A stretch of 64,000 nt of DNA from Mesorhizobium shangrilense (GCF_040537815.1 NZ_JBEWSZ010000001.1:3286001-3350000), one strand, 5' to 3'. Positions 38,350 to 47,863 are shown, counted from the first letter of the stretch. Program-made: numbers and translations. Notes: a model not told the origin generated them from the sequence alone.

Positions 38350-39813
38350 ATGAGCCTGAGCTTCGATCCCGATACAATCCCCCTTCCCGCCGGCCACTTC
38401 ATCGGCGGGGAACTGATCCCGGCCGAGGGCGGGATCGAAATGCGCCGCCCGTCGGATGGCATGTCGTATGCGGCCTGCCCAGTGGCCGGCGAAGACATCG
38501 TCGACCGTGCGGTGGAAAGCGCCAAAGTGGCGCTGAAGACCAGCAACTGGGGCGGCGTCCGGCCACGCGAGCGCACCAGGGCGCTCCAGGCCTGGGCTGA
38601 CCTGATCGAGGCGGAAGCCGAAACGCTGGCCAGAATCGAGGCGCTGTGCTCGACGCGGCCCGTAGGCCAGCTCGTCGCCGGCGATATCTCCATAACCGCC
38701 GAGCAGATCCGCTTCTTTGCCGAGTTCGCCGACAAGGAGGGCAGCGAGCTTGTGCCGACTGATGACACCAGTCTCGGCATGATCATGAGCGAGCCCTATG
38801 GCGTGGTCGGCGCGATCACGCCCTGGAATTTTCCTGTTTCGATGGCCGGCTGGAAGCTCGGTCCTGCGCTGGCCGCTGGCAATGCGGTCGTGCTGAAGCC
38901 GTCGGAAATGACGCCCTTCTCGGCCATCTACATGGCAGAGCTCGCGATCAGGGCGGGCCTTCCGGCAGGGCTCATAAACGTGGTGCTCGGCGACGGTCCG
39001 ACGACCGGCACGGCATTGACCGGCCATCCCGACATCGCCAAGGTCTCCTTCACCGGCTCGACCCGCGCCGGCTCGGCCATCATGGAGAACGTCGCCCGCA
39101 CCGGCGTCAAGCCGATGACGCTTGAGCTCGGCGGCAAGAGCCCGCAGATCGTCTTTGCCGATGCCGATCTCGACAAGGCGGCAATAGCGATCGCCGGCAG
39201 CGTCACCTTCAATGCCGGCCAGGCCTGTGTGGCCGGCACACGCCTGATCGTCGAGAAGAGTGTCGCCGACAGGTTGACGGCCGCCATTCTGGAACGGATG
39301 AAGGCGGCCCGGCCCGGCCCGACTTGGGACGCGACGACACAGTATTCGCCCATCATCTCGGAACGGCAGCGGGCGCGTATCGACGGCATCGTGCGAGCCG
39401 CGGTCGAGGCAGGCGGCAAATGCCTGGCCGGCGGCAGCGCCATGGACAGTCCCGGCTATTTCTACAGACCGACGCTGATTGCCAATGTCGATCAGGCCAA
39501 TCCTGCAATCGTCGAGGAAATCTTCGGACCGGTCCTGACCGTCCAGACATTCGAGACTGAGGAAGAGGCGCTGGCGCTGTCCAGCCATCCGACTTACGGG
39601 CTGGCTTCCGGCGTGTTCACCTCCGACCTCTCCCGTACCATCCGCTTCGCGCGCAAGCTCGAAGCGGGCACCGTCTGGGTCAACCGATACAGTCGCTCGC
39701 GCGACCATATCCTGCCGACCGGCGGCTACAAGCGCTCCGGCATCGGCAAGGACCTCGGCCGCGAGGCCTATCTCGCCAATCGCAGGACCAAGAGTGTCCT
39801 GATCAGCCTGTGA
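38350..39813 (+). CDS. NAD(P)-dependent aldehyde dehydrogenase
   Basis: 487 aa. The cofactor-binding region is ITPWNFPVSMAGWKLGPALAAGN and FTGSTRAGSAI. The catalytic pair is the Glu of LELGGKSPQIVF (~residue 258) and the Cys of FNAGQACVAGTR (~292). The ATG at 38350 is preferred over a TTG 6 bp earlier. Length is normal. It oxidises an aminoaldehyde or similar to its acid; the betaine-aldehyde/gamma-aminobutyraldehyde group is closest by general pattern. Confidence 0.9.
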   Translation: MSLSFDPDTIPLPAGHFIGGELIPAEGGIEMRRPSDGMSYAACPVAGEDIVDRAVESAKVALKTSNWGGVRPRERTRALQAWADLIEAEAETLARIEALCSTRPVGQLVAGDISITAEQIRFFAEFADKEGSELVPTDDTSLGMIMSEPYGVVGAITPWNFPVSMAGWKLGPALAAGNAVVLKPSEMTPFSAIYMAELAIRAGLPAGLINVVLGDGPTTGTALTGHPDIAKVSFTGSTRAGSAIMENVARTGVKPMTLELGGKSPQIVFADADLDKAAIAIAGSVTFNAGQACVAGTRLIVEKSVADRLTAAILERMKAARPGPTWDATTQYSPIISERQRARIDGIVRAAVEAGGKCLAGGSAMDSPGYFYRPTLIANVDQANPAIVEEIFGPVLTVQTFETEEEALALSSHPTYGLASGVFTSDLSRTIRFARKLEAGTVWVNRYSRSRDHILPTGGYKRSGIGKDLGREAYLANRRTKSVLISL

Positions 39814-39823
39814 AGAGATGCCG

Positions 39824-40867
39824 ATGAAGTCCTATTCGATTGCCCTGATCCCTGGTGATGGCATCGGCCGCGACGTGACCGCGGCCGCCTGGTCTGTGCT
39901 GGAGACGGCGGCCAAACAGGCCGGCCTTGCCCTGGCGGCAACCGAGTTCCCCTGGTCCTGCAAATTCTTCAAGGAAACGGGCCGCATGATGCCGGAGGAC
40001 GGCGTCGAGACCTTGCGCGGCTTCGACGCTATCCTTCTCGGCGCCGTCGGCTGGCCGGCGGAGGTGCCGGATTCCGTCTCGCTGCACGGCCTGCTGCTGC
40101 CGATCCGCAAGGCATTCGTGCAATACGCCAACATCCGGCCGCACCGCCTGCTGCCGGGTGTGACGGGGCCGCTGCGGGCCGAGAGCTTCGACATATTGTG
40201 TATTCGCGAGAACACCGAAGGCGAATATTCGGGCGCCGGCGGGCGCGTGCATCAAGGCACTCTGGACGAGGTTGCCGTGGAGACCTCGATCTTCACCCGC
40301 GCCGGTGTCGAGCGCATCCTGCGCTACGGCTTCGAGCGGGCGCGGACGCGGCGCGGCAAACTGGCCTCCGTGACCAAGTCCAACGCGCAGAAATACTCGA
40401 TGGTGTTCTGGGACGAGATCACGCGAAAGCTGGCGGCGGACTACCCTGATGTCGCAGTGACCAGCTATCACGTCGACGCGCTTGCCGCGCGCATGATCAT
40501 GGCGCCGGAGAGCCTCGACGTGGTCGTCGCCTCGAACCTGTTCGGCGACATACTGACCGACATCGGCGCGGCGATCCAGGGCGGGCTCGGCTATGCCGCC
40601 TCCGCCAACATCAACCCCGACCGCTCGGCGCCATCCATGTTCGAGCCGGTGCACGGCTCCGCGCCCGACATCGCTCATCTCGGCATCGCCAACCCGATCG
40701 CCACCATATGGTCCGGCGCGATGATGCTCGATCATCTCGGCGAAACGGCTGCGGCCAGCCGTGTCATGAAAGCGGTCGAAGCGACAACCGCGCGCGGCAT
40801 TGGAACCACTCCGGGCAAAGACAGAACTGAGGCCATCACGGCCGCCGTCGTCGCGTCGCTCACCTGA
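39824..40867 (+). CDS. Tartrate/D-malate dehydrogenase-type decarboxylating dehydrogenase
   Basis: 347 aa isopropylmalate-dehydrogenase-family protein. IALIPGDGIGRDVTAAAW opens the fold; RPHRLLPGVTGPLR, IRENTEGEYSGAGGR, SVTKSNAQKYSMVFWDEI and SNLFGDILTDIGAAIQGG supply the substrate Arg, Tyr/Lys and metal Asp residues. MFEPVHGSAPDIA is the C-terminal NAD motif. The features and length fit TtuC/DmlA tartrate and D-malate dehydrogenases rather than LeuB. It lies 10 bp after the aldehyde dehydrogenase in the same operon. Confidence 0.85.
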   Translation: MKSYSIALIPGDGIGRDVTAAAWSVLETAAKQAGLALAATEFPWSCKFFKETGRMMPEDGVETLRGFDAILLGAVGWPAEVPDSVSLHGLLLPIRKAFVQYANIRPHRLLPGVTGPLRAESFDILCIRENTEGEYSGAGGRVHQGTLDEVAVETSIFTRAGVERILRYGFERARTRRGKLASVTKSNAQKYSMVFWDEITRKLAADYPDVAVTSYHVDALAARMIMAPESLDVVVASNLFGDILTDIGAAIQGGLGYAASANINPDRSAPSMFEPVHGSAPDIAHLGIANPIATIWSGAMMLDHLGETAAASRVMKAVEATTARGIGTTPGKDRTEAITAAVVASLT

Positions 40868-40884
40868 TTGCAAGGTTGTTTTCA

Positions 40885-42342
40885 ATGAAAAGCCTGAAAG
40901 ACAAAAGTCTCTTCCGCGAAGCCGGCCTGATCGGCGGCAGATGGGTCACTGCCGGCTCCGGCAAAACGGTCGATGTCCTGGACCCAGCGACCCAGTTGGC
41001 GATCGGCACAGTACCCGACATGGCTGGTCCGGAGACCCGCGCGGCCATAGACGCCGCAGCTTCCGCCTATCGGGACTGGAAGAAGAAGACCAACGCCGAA
41101 CGCGCCACGCTGCTGGAAGCATGGCATGGCCTGATGCTGACACATCTGGACGATCTGGCGCTGATCCTGACGACGGAACAGGGCAAGCCGCTGGACGAAG
41201 CCAGGGGTGAAATCCGCTACGGCGCTTCCTTCGTCAAATGGTTCGCCGAGGAAGCGCGCCGGATCAACGGCCACACCATCCCCTCGCCCACGCCAGACCG
41301 CCGCATCATCGTGCTGAAGGAACCGGTCGGGGTGTGCGGCATCATCACGCCGTGGAACTTTCCCAACGCGATGATCACCCGCAAGGTCGCGCCGGCGCTG
41401 GCCGCCGGCTGCACGGTGGTCATCAAGCCGTCCGAGTTCACGCCCTATTCGGCACTGGCGCTTGGCGTGCTCGCCGAACGGGCGGGCATTCCCGCCGGCG
41501 TCATCAACATCGTCACCGGCATGCCGGCCGAGATCGGCAACGAGATCATGGCGAACGAGACCGTTCGCAAGATCTCCTTCACCGGCTCGACGCGGGTCGG
41601 TTCGCTGCTGATGCGCGGGGCGGCCGACAGCGTGAAGCGGCTGAGCCTCGAACTCGGCGGCAACGCCCCCTTCATCGTCTTCGACGACGCCGATCTTGAT
41701 CTCGCCGTCGAGGGCGCGCTCGTCTCGAAGTTCCGCAATGGCGGCCAGACCTGCGTCTGCGCCAATCGCATCCTCGTCCAAGCCGGTGTCTACGAAACCT
41801 TCGCCGCGAAGCTCACCGCCCGCGTCAACGCCATGACGGTCGGGCCCGGCACACAGCCCGGCGTCGCCATCGGGCCGATGATCAACATGGCGGCGGTCGA
41901 GAAAATCAACCGCCATGTCGAGGATGCGCTCGCCAAAGGTGCTGCGATCGTCACCGAGAAGTTGACGCTGCCGGAGGGTCCTCAGTATGTCGCGCCGCTG
42001 GTGCTGACCGGCGCCACAAAGGACATGCAACTTGCCGGCGAGGAAACGTTCGGCCCGGTCGCACCGCTTTTCCGCTTCGAGACGGAAGAGGAAGCGATCG
42101 CCCTTGCCAACGGTACGCCGTACGGGCTTGCCTCCTACTTTTACACCGAAAACCTCAACCGCGCCTGGCGCGTCGGCGAGGCGCTGGAATTCGGCATGGT
42201 GGGCCTCAACACCGGCTCGGTCTCGATTGAGGTCGCTCCCTTCGGCGGCGTCAAGCAGTCCGGTCTTGGGCGCGAGGGCGCGCAAGCCGGCATCGAGGAA
42301 TATCTCGAGATGAAGAGTTTTCATATGGGCGGGCTGGGCTGA
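40885..42342 (+). CDS. gabD: Succinate-semialdehyde dehydrogenase (GabD-like)
   Basis: 485 aa. Segments typical of GabD are ITPWNFPNAMITRKVAPALAAGC, SFTGSTRVGSLL, LELGGNAPFIVFDDADLD (Glu) and NGGQTCVCANR with the catalytic Cys, then EVAPFGGVKQSGLGREGA. It converts succinate semialdehyde to succinate with NADP. The ATG at 40885 has AAGG upstream; a TTG at 40876 is possible. Its place between a tartrate-dehydrogenase-like gene and an aminotransferase region suggests the pathway runs through a 4-carbon omega-amino acid, perhaps GABA. Confidence 0.88.
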   Translation: MKSLKDKSLFREAGLIGGRWVTAGSGKTVDVLDPATQLAIGTVPDMAGPETRAAIDAAASAYRDWKKKTNAERATLLEAWHGLMLTHLDDLALILTTEQGKPLDEARGEIRYGASFVKWFAEEARRINGHTIPSPTPDRRIIVLKEPVGVCGIITPWNFPNAMITRKVAPALAAGCTVVIKPSEFTPYSALALGVLAERAGIPAGVINIVTGMPAEIGNEIMANETVRKISFTGSTRVGSLLMRGAADSVKRLSLELGGNAPFIVFDDADLDLAVEGALVSKFRNGGQTCVCANRILVQAGVYETFAAKLTARVNAMTVGPGTQPGVAIGPMINMAAVEKINRHVEDALAKGAAIVTEKLTLPEGPQYVAPLVLTGATKDMQLAGEETFGPVAPLFRFETEEEAIALANGTPYGLASYFYTENLNRAWRVGEALEFGMVGLNTGSVSIEVAPFGGVKQSGLGREGAQAGIEEYLEMKSFHMGGLG

Positions 42343-42359
42343 AACCCAGCCGCCGGACG

Positions 42360-43634
42360 TCACTGAATCCGATCGAGCGCCTTGTAGTAGAGGCCGACCA
42401 TCGGCAGGAACCAAGGCTTGCCGGAATAACCGGGAATGGCAGGCCACTCGAACCCCTTCATCGGATTGCGATCCTCGCGGCCGAGCATGGCATCGGCCAT
42501 GATCATGCCGAGATGCGTGGAAAGCTGCGCGCCATGGCCGGAATAGCCCATGGCGTACCAGACACCGTCATGATAGCCAGCTCTTGGGAAGCGGTCCTTG
42601 GTCATGTCGACCAGCCCACCCCAGCAAAAATCGATCTCGACCTTGGCGAGTTGTGGGAAGATCGCGGCGAGGCTCGCCTGCAATATCTGCCCGCTCCTGG
42701 CGTCAGAGCGCTGATCCGATGTCGCCGAGAAACGTGCGCGGCCACCGAAGATCAGACGGTTATCAGGCGAAAGCCGAAAGTAATTGCCGATGTTCATCGA
42801 GGTCACGCATGTCCGGTTGCCCGGCATGGTCGCGGCGATCTCGGCGTCGCTTAGCGGCCGCGTGGCGATGATGAAGCTGCCGACGGAAATGATCCTGCGG
42901 CGGAAATAGCTGAAATTCGGCGTGGTGTAGGCGCCGGTCGCCACCAGCACATTGTCGGCGCTGATCCGGCCGCGAGAGGTGGTCAGCTCATGCCGGTTGC
43001 CGGCCTGCTTGCGGTCTGTAACCGCCGCGTTCTCGTGGATGATTGCGCCATGACGGGCGGCTGAAGTGGCCAGGCCGGCCACATAGCGGCCCATATGCAT
43101 CATGGCGCTCTTCTTCGACAGCATCGCGCCATGGAAGGGCGAGCCGATCTCGGATTTGAGATCGTCCGCCGAGAGCAGCGCTGTATCCGGATCGACGTCG
43201 GCATGGACGGCTTCGAAGTTGCGGGCGATTGATTCAAAATGCTGCGGCTTGGAGGCAAGCTTCAACTTGCCGGCGCGACGGAAGGCACAGTCGATGCCTT
43301 CCTCGGCGACCAGCGCCTCGATGGTGTCGACGGAGTCGTCCAGCGCCCGGTAGAGCGCGATCGCGCGTTCCTTGCCGAGCTCCGCCTTGGCCGAGAGGTA
43401 GCTGTGGGCGAGGCCGTTGTTCAGGTGTCCGCCATTGCGTCCGGACGCGCCCCAGCCCACCCGCTCCGCCTCAAGCACCGCCACCCTGGCGCCGGCCTTC
43501 GCCAGTTGGTGCGCAGCGGCAAGGCCAGTGAAGCCGCCGCCGATAATGGCGGCATCGTAGTGCCCCTCGACAGGGCCTGGCCCCCCACCGGAAAACACCG
43601 GGGCTGTGTCGTGCCAGTAGGAGACCAGTTTCAT
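42360..43634 (-). CDS. FAD-dependent amine/amino-acid oxidoreductase (PuuB/OrdL-like)
   Basis: 424 aa DAO-family flavoprotein. AAIIGGGFTGLAAAHQLAKAG binds FAD, WGASGRNGGHLNNGL is the family's second motif, and the C-terminal YSGHGAQLSTHLG closes over FAD. These resemble gamma-glutamylputrescine oxidase and related amine oxidases. The ATG at 43634 is preceded by GGCGGA; a longer reading frame runs into the HAD gene. It is convergent with gabD and sits 16 bp after the HAD protein gene on the minus strand. Confidence 0.86.
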   Translation of the reverse strand: MKLVSYWHDTAPVFSGGGPGPVEGHYDAAIIGGGFTGLAAAHQLAKAGARVAVLEAERVGWGASGRNGGHLNNGLAHSYLSAKAELGKERAIALYRALDDSVDTIEALVAEEGIDCAFRRAGKLKLASKPQHFESIARNFEAVHADVDPDTALLSADDLKSEIGSPFHGAMLSKKSAMMHMGRYVAGLATSAARHGAIIHENAAVTDRKQAGNRHELTTSRGRISADNVLVATGAYTTPNFSYFRRRIISVGSFIIATRPLSDAEIAATMPGNRTCVTSMNIGNYFRLSPDNRLIFGGRARFSATSDQRSDARSGQILQASLAAIFPQLAKVEIDFCWGGLVDMTKDRFPRAGYHDGVWYAMGYSGHGAQLSTHLGMIMADAMLGREDRNPMKGFEWPAIPGYSGKPWFLPMVGLYYKALDRIQ

Positions 43635-43650
43635 CGGCAATCCGCCTGTT

Positions 43651-44319
43651 TCAAAGACCAACCACGCCTGCAAGACCCGAAATGTCTGATATCTCGACAT
43701 AGCCGTAATACGGGTTGGCCGGTTCGTGGCCGCGATTGACCCAGACCTTGTTCTTGATGCCGAGATCGTGGGCCGACATCAGGTCGTAGCGGAACGAGGA
43801 CGAGCAGTGAAGAATATCTTCAGGGCCGCAGCCCAGCATGTCGAGCATGTATTCGAACCCCTTGAACCGAGGCTTGTAGGCTTGCGCTTGCTCGGCCGTG
43901 TAGACGGCATGGAACGGCGCGCCGAGCTTCTCGACATTAGACATGATCTGCGCGTTCATGGCGTTGGACAAAATGACCAGCGGAATTTCCTTGGCGACCT
44001 TGGCGAGGCCCGCCGGGACATCCGCGTGGGGACCCCAGGTCGGGACACGCTCATAGACCATCCTGGCGTCGTCGGGGCTGAAGGCGACGCCATTGCGCTT
44101 GCAGGTGCGCTCAAGCGCGTTGTGGACTACGTCGGCATAGGGCTTCCAGTCGCCCATGATCTCGTCGAGCCGGTACGCTGCGAAGTTCTTGATGAACTCC
44201 TGCATGCGCGGTTCGTCGAGCCGGCTGCCGTAGAGGTCGCGCGCCGCTTCCGCCATCTGGAAATGGGTCAACGTGCCATAGCAGTCGAAGGTGATGTATT
44301 TGGGCCTGAAAGAAGCCAT
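43651..44319 (-). CDS. HAD superfamily hydrolase, haloacid dehalogenase type II-like
   Basis: 222 aa. Motif I is ITFDCYGTL (nucleophile Asp, about residue 10), motif II is LVILSNAMN, motif III contains the Lys of AQAYKPRFKG, and motif IV is replaced by the HCSSSFRYDLMSAHDLG segment typical of type II dehalogenase-like proteins. The ATG at 44319 fixes this N-terminus. A second HAD protein (47076-47798) shares the same layout. Dehalogenation is not implied by the context; phosphatase or other C-X hydrolysis is possible. Confidence 0.83.
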   Translation of the reverse strand: MASFRPKYITFDCYGTLTHFQMAEAARDLYGSRLDEPRMQEFIKNFAAYRLDEIMGDWKPYADVVHNALERTCKRNGVAFSPDDARMVYERVPTWGPHADVPAGLAKVAKEIPLVILSNAMNAQIMSNVEKLGAPFHAVYTAEQAQAYKPRFKGFEYMLDMLGCGPEDILHCSSSFRYDLMSAHDLGIKNKVWVNRGHEPANPYYGYVEISDISGLAGVVGL

Positions 44320-44637
44320 GTCCGTCGATCTCCGGTGGAAGCACACAAGCGTTGCGATGCACTTCATCATAAGCCGGCAGGCGACTAGCCACCTGACCGA
44401 AATAGGCCTCCCGAAAGCAGAAAGTTCCGTATCCGCCAGCGGGTTTGGCACGCTGTAGCATCTTGACGGCCAATGAGAGTGCCTTTCGCGACCTGAAGCG
44501 CACGCATCGCGGGCGGCGCCAGCACAAGATGCGGCGCGCCTCTCGCACTACGGCGAAAGATACCGCCGAAACCAACGCCTTCAGACGATCCGCCGCGCGC
44601 CGATGGTCGAGACTTGGCTCAGACGGAAGGATGCCTC
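44320..44637. promoter_or_regulatory. Divergent spacer between HAD and GNAT genes
   Basis: 318 bp between divergent starts at 44319 and 44638. It should hold promoters for both the HAD/FAD-oxidoreductase pair and the GNAT/aminotransferase unit. No terminator, RNA gene or strong repeat was recognised. Confidence 0.5.
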
Positions 44638-45477
44638 ATGCAACACGACGAGATCGAAATCCGGACCTTCGGACCGGACCATATCGAGGGTGCCGTGGCA
44701 CTCTCTCGTCAGGAGAACTGGCCGCATCGCCCGCAGGACTGGCAGATGGCGCTGCAGCTCTCGATCGGCGCGGTCGCGCTCAACGGCCACGGCCAGGTCA
44801 CCGGGACCATCCTGGTTACGCCCTATGGCGCCGATTGCGCCATGATCAACATGGTGATCGTCGACAGGAATGTGCGAGGCATGGGACTCGGACGCCGGCT
44901 CATGGAAGAGGCATTTGCCCTTGCCGAGGACCGTCCGTTGCGGCTGGTAGCGACGACGGACGGCATGCCTCTCTATGAGAAACTGGGCTTCGTACCCTCT
45001 GGCACCGTTCTGCAGTATCAGGGCAAGGTCGCAGAGCTTGACGGTCCAGAAGGCGTGGAAGCAGCAAGTGCCGATGATCCGCCGGCGATCAAGGCGATGG
45101 ACCGCGAGGCCTATGGCGCGGACCGGGAAGCTCTGATCGATGCGCTGGCCGAGCGCGGCGAATTCGCGGTCATCCGCCGCAATGGCGTCATCGAGGCCTA
45201 TGCCGCGATCCGCCCGTTCGGACGCGGCGAGGTGATCGGCCCGGTCATCGCCGGAAACGTCGAGGATGCCAGGGCACTCATCAGTTTCTTCGCCACATCA
45301 CGCCCCGGCGCCTTCCTGCGTGTGGATACCGACAGCCGGACCGGCATCGCCGATTGGCTCGGGGAAATCGGCCTCGCCCATGTCGGCGGCGGCGTGACCA
45401 TGGACCGTCCGTCCAGGAAGAACGCGGCACAGGCCCGGCCAAAAATTTACGCCCTCGCCAACCAGGCGCTCGGTTAG
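44638..45477 (+). CDS. Double-domain GNAT acetyltransferase, paralogue of 34652-35554
   Basis: 279 aa from the ATG at 44638. The first GNAT domain keeps a good acetyl-CoA loop, VIVDRNVRGMGLGRRLMEEA (RxxGxG/A). The second, Acetyltransf_18-like domain includes IRPFGRGEVIGPVIAGNVEDA and FLRVDTDSRTGI and ends IYALANQALG. The same PFGRG-GPV and FLRVDT segments and ending occur in the other copy, so the two are true paralogues. It is 14 bp upstream of the aminotransferase gene. Confidence 0.85.
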   Translation: MQHDEIEIRTFGPDHIEGAVALSRQENWPHRPQDWQMALQLSIGAVALNGHGQVTGTILVTPYGADCAMINMVIVDRNVRGMGLGRRLMEEAFALAEDRPLRLVATTDGMPLYEKLGFVPSGTVLQYQGKVAELDGPEGVEAASADDPPAIKAMDREAYGADREALIDALAERGEFAVIRRNGVIEAYAAIRPFGRGEVIGPVIAGNVEDARALISFFATSRPGAFLRVDTDSRTGIADWLGEIGLAHVGGGVTMDRPSRKNAAQARPKIYALANQALG

Positions 45478-45491
45478 TCCGGAGGATAACA

Positions 45492-46865
45492 ATGCTCGCC
45501 AATTCCCTGATCGAACTCGACCGCGCCCATCTTATTCATCCGGTCTCGTCATATCGCGGCCACGAGGCGCTTGGCGTGCGTGTGCTGAAATCGGCGAAGG
45601 GCGCGACTGTGACCGATGCGTCCGGCCGGCAACTCGTAGACGGGTTTGCCGGGCTGTGGTGCGTCAACGCCGGCTATGGTCACGACAGTATCGTCGAGGC
45701 CGCCGCCCGGCAGATGCGCGAGCTTCCCTATGCCACCGCTTATTTCGACCTCGGCTCGGAGCCGGCTATCCGGCTCGCCTCGGAACTGGCCGAGCGCGCG
45801 CCCGGGGATCTCAATCATGTCTATTTCACGCTCGGGGGGTCGGACGCGGTCGACAGCACGATCCGTTTCGTCCGCTACTACTGGAATGCCAAGGGCGAGC
45901 CGCAACGCGACCAGTTCATTTCGATCGAGCAGGGCTATCACGGGTCATCGGTGGTCGGCGCGGGCCTGACCGCGCTACCCGCCTTTCACGCCGGTTTCGG
46001 CATCCCCTTCGAATGGCAGCACAAGATCCCTTCTCCCTATCCCTATCGCAACCCGGTGGGCGAGGACGGCGACGCGATCATCGCCGCATCGCTCGGCGCG
46101 CTGAAGGCCAAGATCGAGGCGATCGGTCCTGAGCGGGTTGCGGCTTTCTACGCTGAACCGATCCAAGGCTCGGGTGGTGTCATCGTCCCGCCGAAAGGCT
46201 GGATCAAGGCGATACGCGAACTCTGCCGGGCATACGGCATCCTGTTTATCGCCGACGAGGTTATCACCGGCTTCGGCCGCACCGGACCCCTGTTCGCCTG
46301 CACGGATGAGGACATCGTTCCCGATTTCATGACGACCGCCAAAGGGTTGACATCGGGCTATGTGCCAATGGGCGCTGTGTTCATGTCCGATCATGTCTAT
46401 GACGTTATCGCTGACGGCGCGGGCAACTCAGCGGTCGGCCACGGCTATACCTATTCCGCCCATCCCGTCAGCGCCGCCGTCGCGCTCGAGGTGTTGAAGC
46501 TCTACGAAAACGGGCTTCTCGAAAATGGCATCAAGGCCGGCGCCCGACTGATGGCGGGATTGGCCGGCCTGAGCGATCATCCGTTGGTCGGCGATGTGCG
46601 CGGCCGCGGCATGCTCGCCGCGGTCGAACTGGTGACGGACAAGCAGAAGAAGACACCGCTTCCTGCGTCGGCGATGCCGGCGCGGCGGGTCTTCGACAGG
46701 GCGTGGGACAACAACCTCATCATCCGCGCCTTTGCAAACGGGGTTATCGGCTACGCCCCCCCGCTGTGCTGCACCGACAGCGACATCGATGCGATCGTGG
46801 AGCGCACGCGGCGGACGCTCGATCAGACACTGGAAGATTCCGATGTCCGCCAGGCCCTGGCATGA
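45492..46865 (+). CDS. Class III aminotransferase (omega-amino acid:pyruvate type)
   Basis: 457 aa PLP enzyme. It has WCVNAGYGHDSIVEAA, YFTLGGSDAVDSTIRFVRYY, FIADEVITGFGRTG (PLP-contact Asp) and TTAKGLTSGYVPMGAV with the Schiff-base Lys. This matches putrescine/omega-amino acid:pyruvate transaminases. The ATG at 45492 follows GGAGGATAACA, a strong ribosome site. With the FAD amine oxidase and GabD it would convert an omega-amino acid to a semialdehyde and then to succinate. The exact amine is unknown. Confidence 0.88.
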   Translation: MLANSLIELDRAHLIHPVSSYRGHEALGVRVLKSAKGATVTDASGRQLVDGFAGLWCVNAGYGHDSIVEAAARQMRELPYATAYFDLGSEPAIRLASELAERAPGDLNHVYFTLGGSDAVDSTIRFVRYYWNAKGEPQRDQFISIEQGYHGSSVVGAGLTALPAFHAGFGIPFEWQHKIPSPYPYRNPVGEDGDAIIAASLGALKAKIEAIGPERVAAFYAEPIQGSGGVIVPPKGWIKAIRELCRAYGILFIADEVITGFGRTGPLFACTDEDIVPDFMTTAKGLTSGYVPMGAVFMSDHVYDVIADGAGNSAVGHGYTYSAHPVSAAVALEVLKLYENGLLENGIKAGARLMAGLAGLSDHPLVGDVRGRGMLAAVELVTDKQKKTPLPASAMPARRVFDRAWDNNLIIRAFANGVIGYAPPLCCTDSDIDAIVERTRRTLDQTLEDSDVRQALA

Positions 46866-47011
46866 CGGGCGACGAATACCGCGTGTTTCGAAATAGCGCC
46901 GGCGCCGACGATTTCGCAATTTTGTGCCGCAGCCCTGCGCTTTTTCGGCGAATCCAGCGCGGGGGAAGTGCCAGACTGCAGTTAAGACAAGGCCAGAAAA
47001 GGCCAAGCCCC

Positions 47012-47037
47012 GGACAGCACGGAATTTTGTTCTGTCC
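47012..47037. promoter_or_regulatory. 26-bp inverted repeat upstream of HAD/ABC genes
   Basis: GGACAG (47012-47017) and CTGTCC (47032-47037) are perfect 6-bp arms, and inner AC/GT pairs also match. The element lies 39 bp before the TTG start of the HAD gene in a 210-bp spacer. It is a candidate operator for the Lrp-type regulator encoded at 53032, or a hairpin. Confidence 0.35.
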
Positions 47038-47075
47038 AGCACCATGCAATTCGGCCGCGCAGAGGAGAGCCAGTC

Positions 47076-47798
47076 TTGGCCAGGGGCTTTAGCGAATTCA
47101 AATACATGACCTTCGATGTCGTCGGCACGCTGATCGACTTCGAAGGCGGCATCACGACCTGCCTGGCCGGGATTGCAGCCGACGCTGGCGTTTCCATCGA
47201 TGGCGAAGCCGCACTGGCCTTGTACCGGCAAGCTCGCTACATGCCCGATGCGGGCCTGTTTCCCGACGATCTCGTACGTGTCTACATGGTCATCGCGCCA
47301 CGGCTTGGCCTGCCGGCCGAGGAGAAATACGGCGTGCGCCTGCGGGACTCCGCCAGCCTCTGGACAGGTTTCCTCGACAGCGCGGCGGCATTGGCCACGC
47401 TTGCGAAATCCCACAAGCTGATTGCCATGACCAATGCACGGCGATGGGCCCTCGATCATTTCGAGAAGCAACTCGGATCGCCCTTCTTCGCCACCTTCAC
47501 TGCCGATGATACCGGCACGGAAAAACCGGATCCGGCGTTCTTCCAGAAGGTCTTCGATTTCGTCGCCTCCCGAGGCGACAGCAAGGACGACATCCTGCAC
47601 GTCGCGCAAAGCCAGTACCACGACATCGGCATATCGCGGGCGCTTGGCGTGACCAATTGCTGGATCGAGCGTCGGCATGCCCAGCAGGGCTATGGCGGCA
47701 CGATCGAGCCCGAACGCTTTACCAAGCCGGACTACCACTTCACCTCAATGGCCGCGTTGGCGGCGGCCGTGCGGCAAAGCCTGAAGGAACGAATCTAA
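47076..47798 (+). CDS. HAD superfamily hydrolase, haloacid dehalogenase type II-like
   Basis: 240 aa. Motif I is MTFDVVGTLIDFEGG, motif II is LIAMTNARRWALDHF, motif III Lys is in DTGTEKPDPAFF, and HVAQSQYHDIGISRALGV is the C-terminal motif. The start is a TTG at 47076 with GAGGAG 8 bp upstream; the next ATG (47106) would remove the strand before the nucleophile Asp. It is upstream of, and probably co-transcribed with, the oligopeptide-type ABC importer, 65 bp away. Confidence 0.82.
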   Translation: MARGFSEFKYMTFDVVGTLIDFEGGITTCLAGIAADAGVSIDGEAALALYRQARYMPDAGLFPDDLVRVYMVIAPRLGLPAEEKYGVRLRDSASLWTGFLDSAAALATLAKSHKLIAMTNARRWALDHFEKQLGSPFFATFTADDTGTEKPDPAFFQKVFDFVASRGDSKDDILHVAQSQYHDIGISRALGVTNCWIERRHAQQGYGGTIEPERFTKPDYHFTSMAALAAAVRQSLKERI

Positions 47799-47863
47799 GC
47801 CTAAGCCCCGGAAAGCCGCGACAAGACGAGCATCCCGGAGAAACAAACAGAAAGGGGAATGAT

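Noticed and set aside
43651..47798. Haloacid dehalogenation pathway
   Set aside because: Two HAD type II-like proteins are present, but no halocarboxylate transporter or partner enzymes; the context is amine catabolism.
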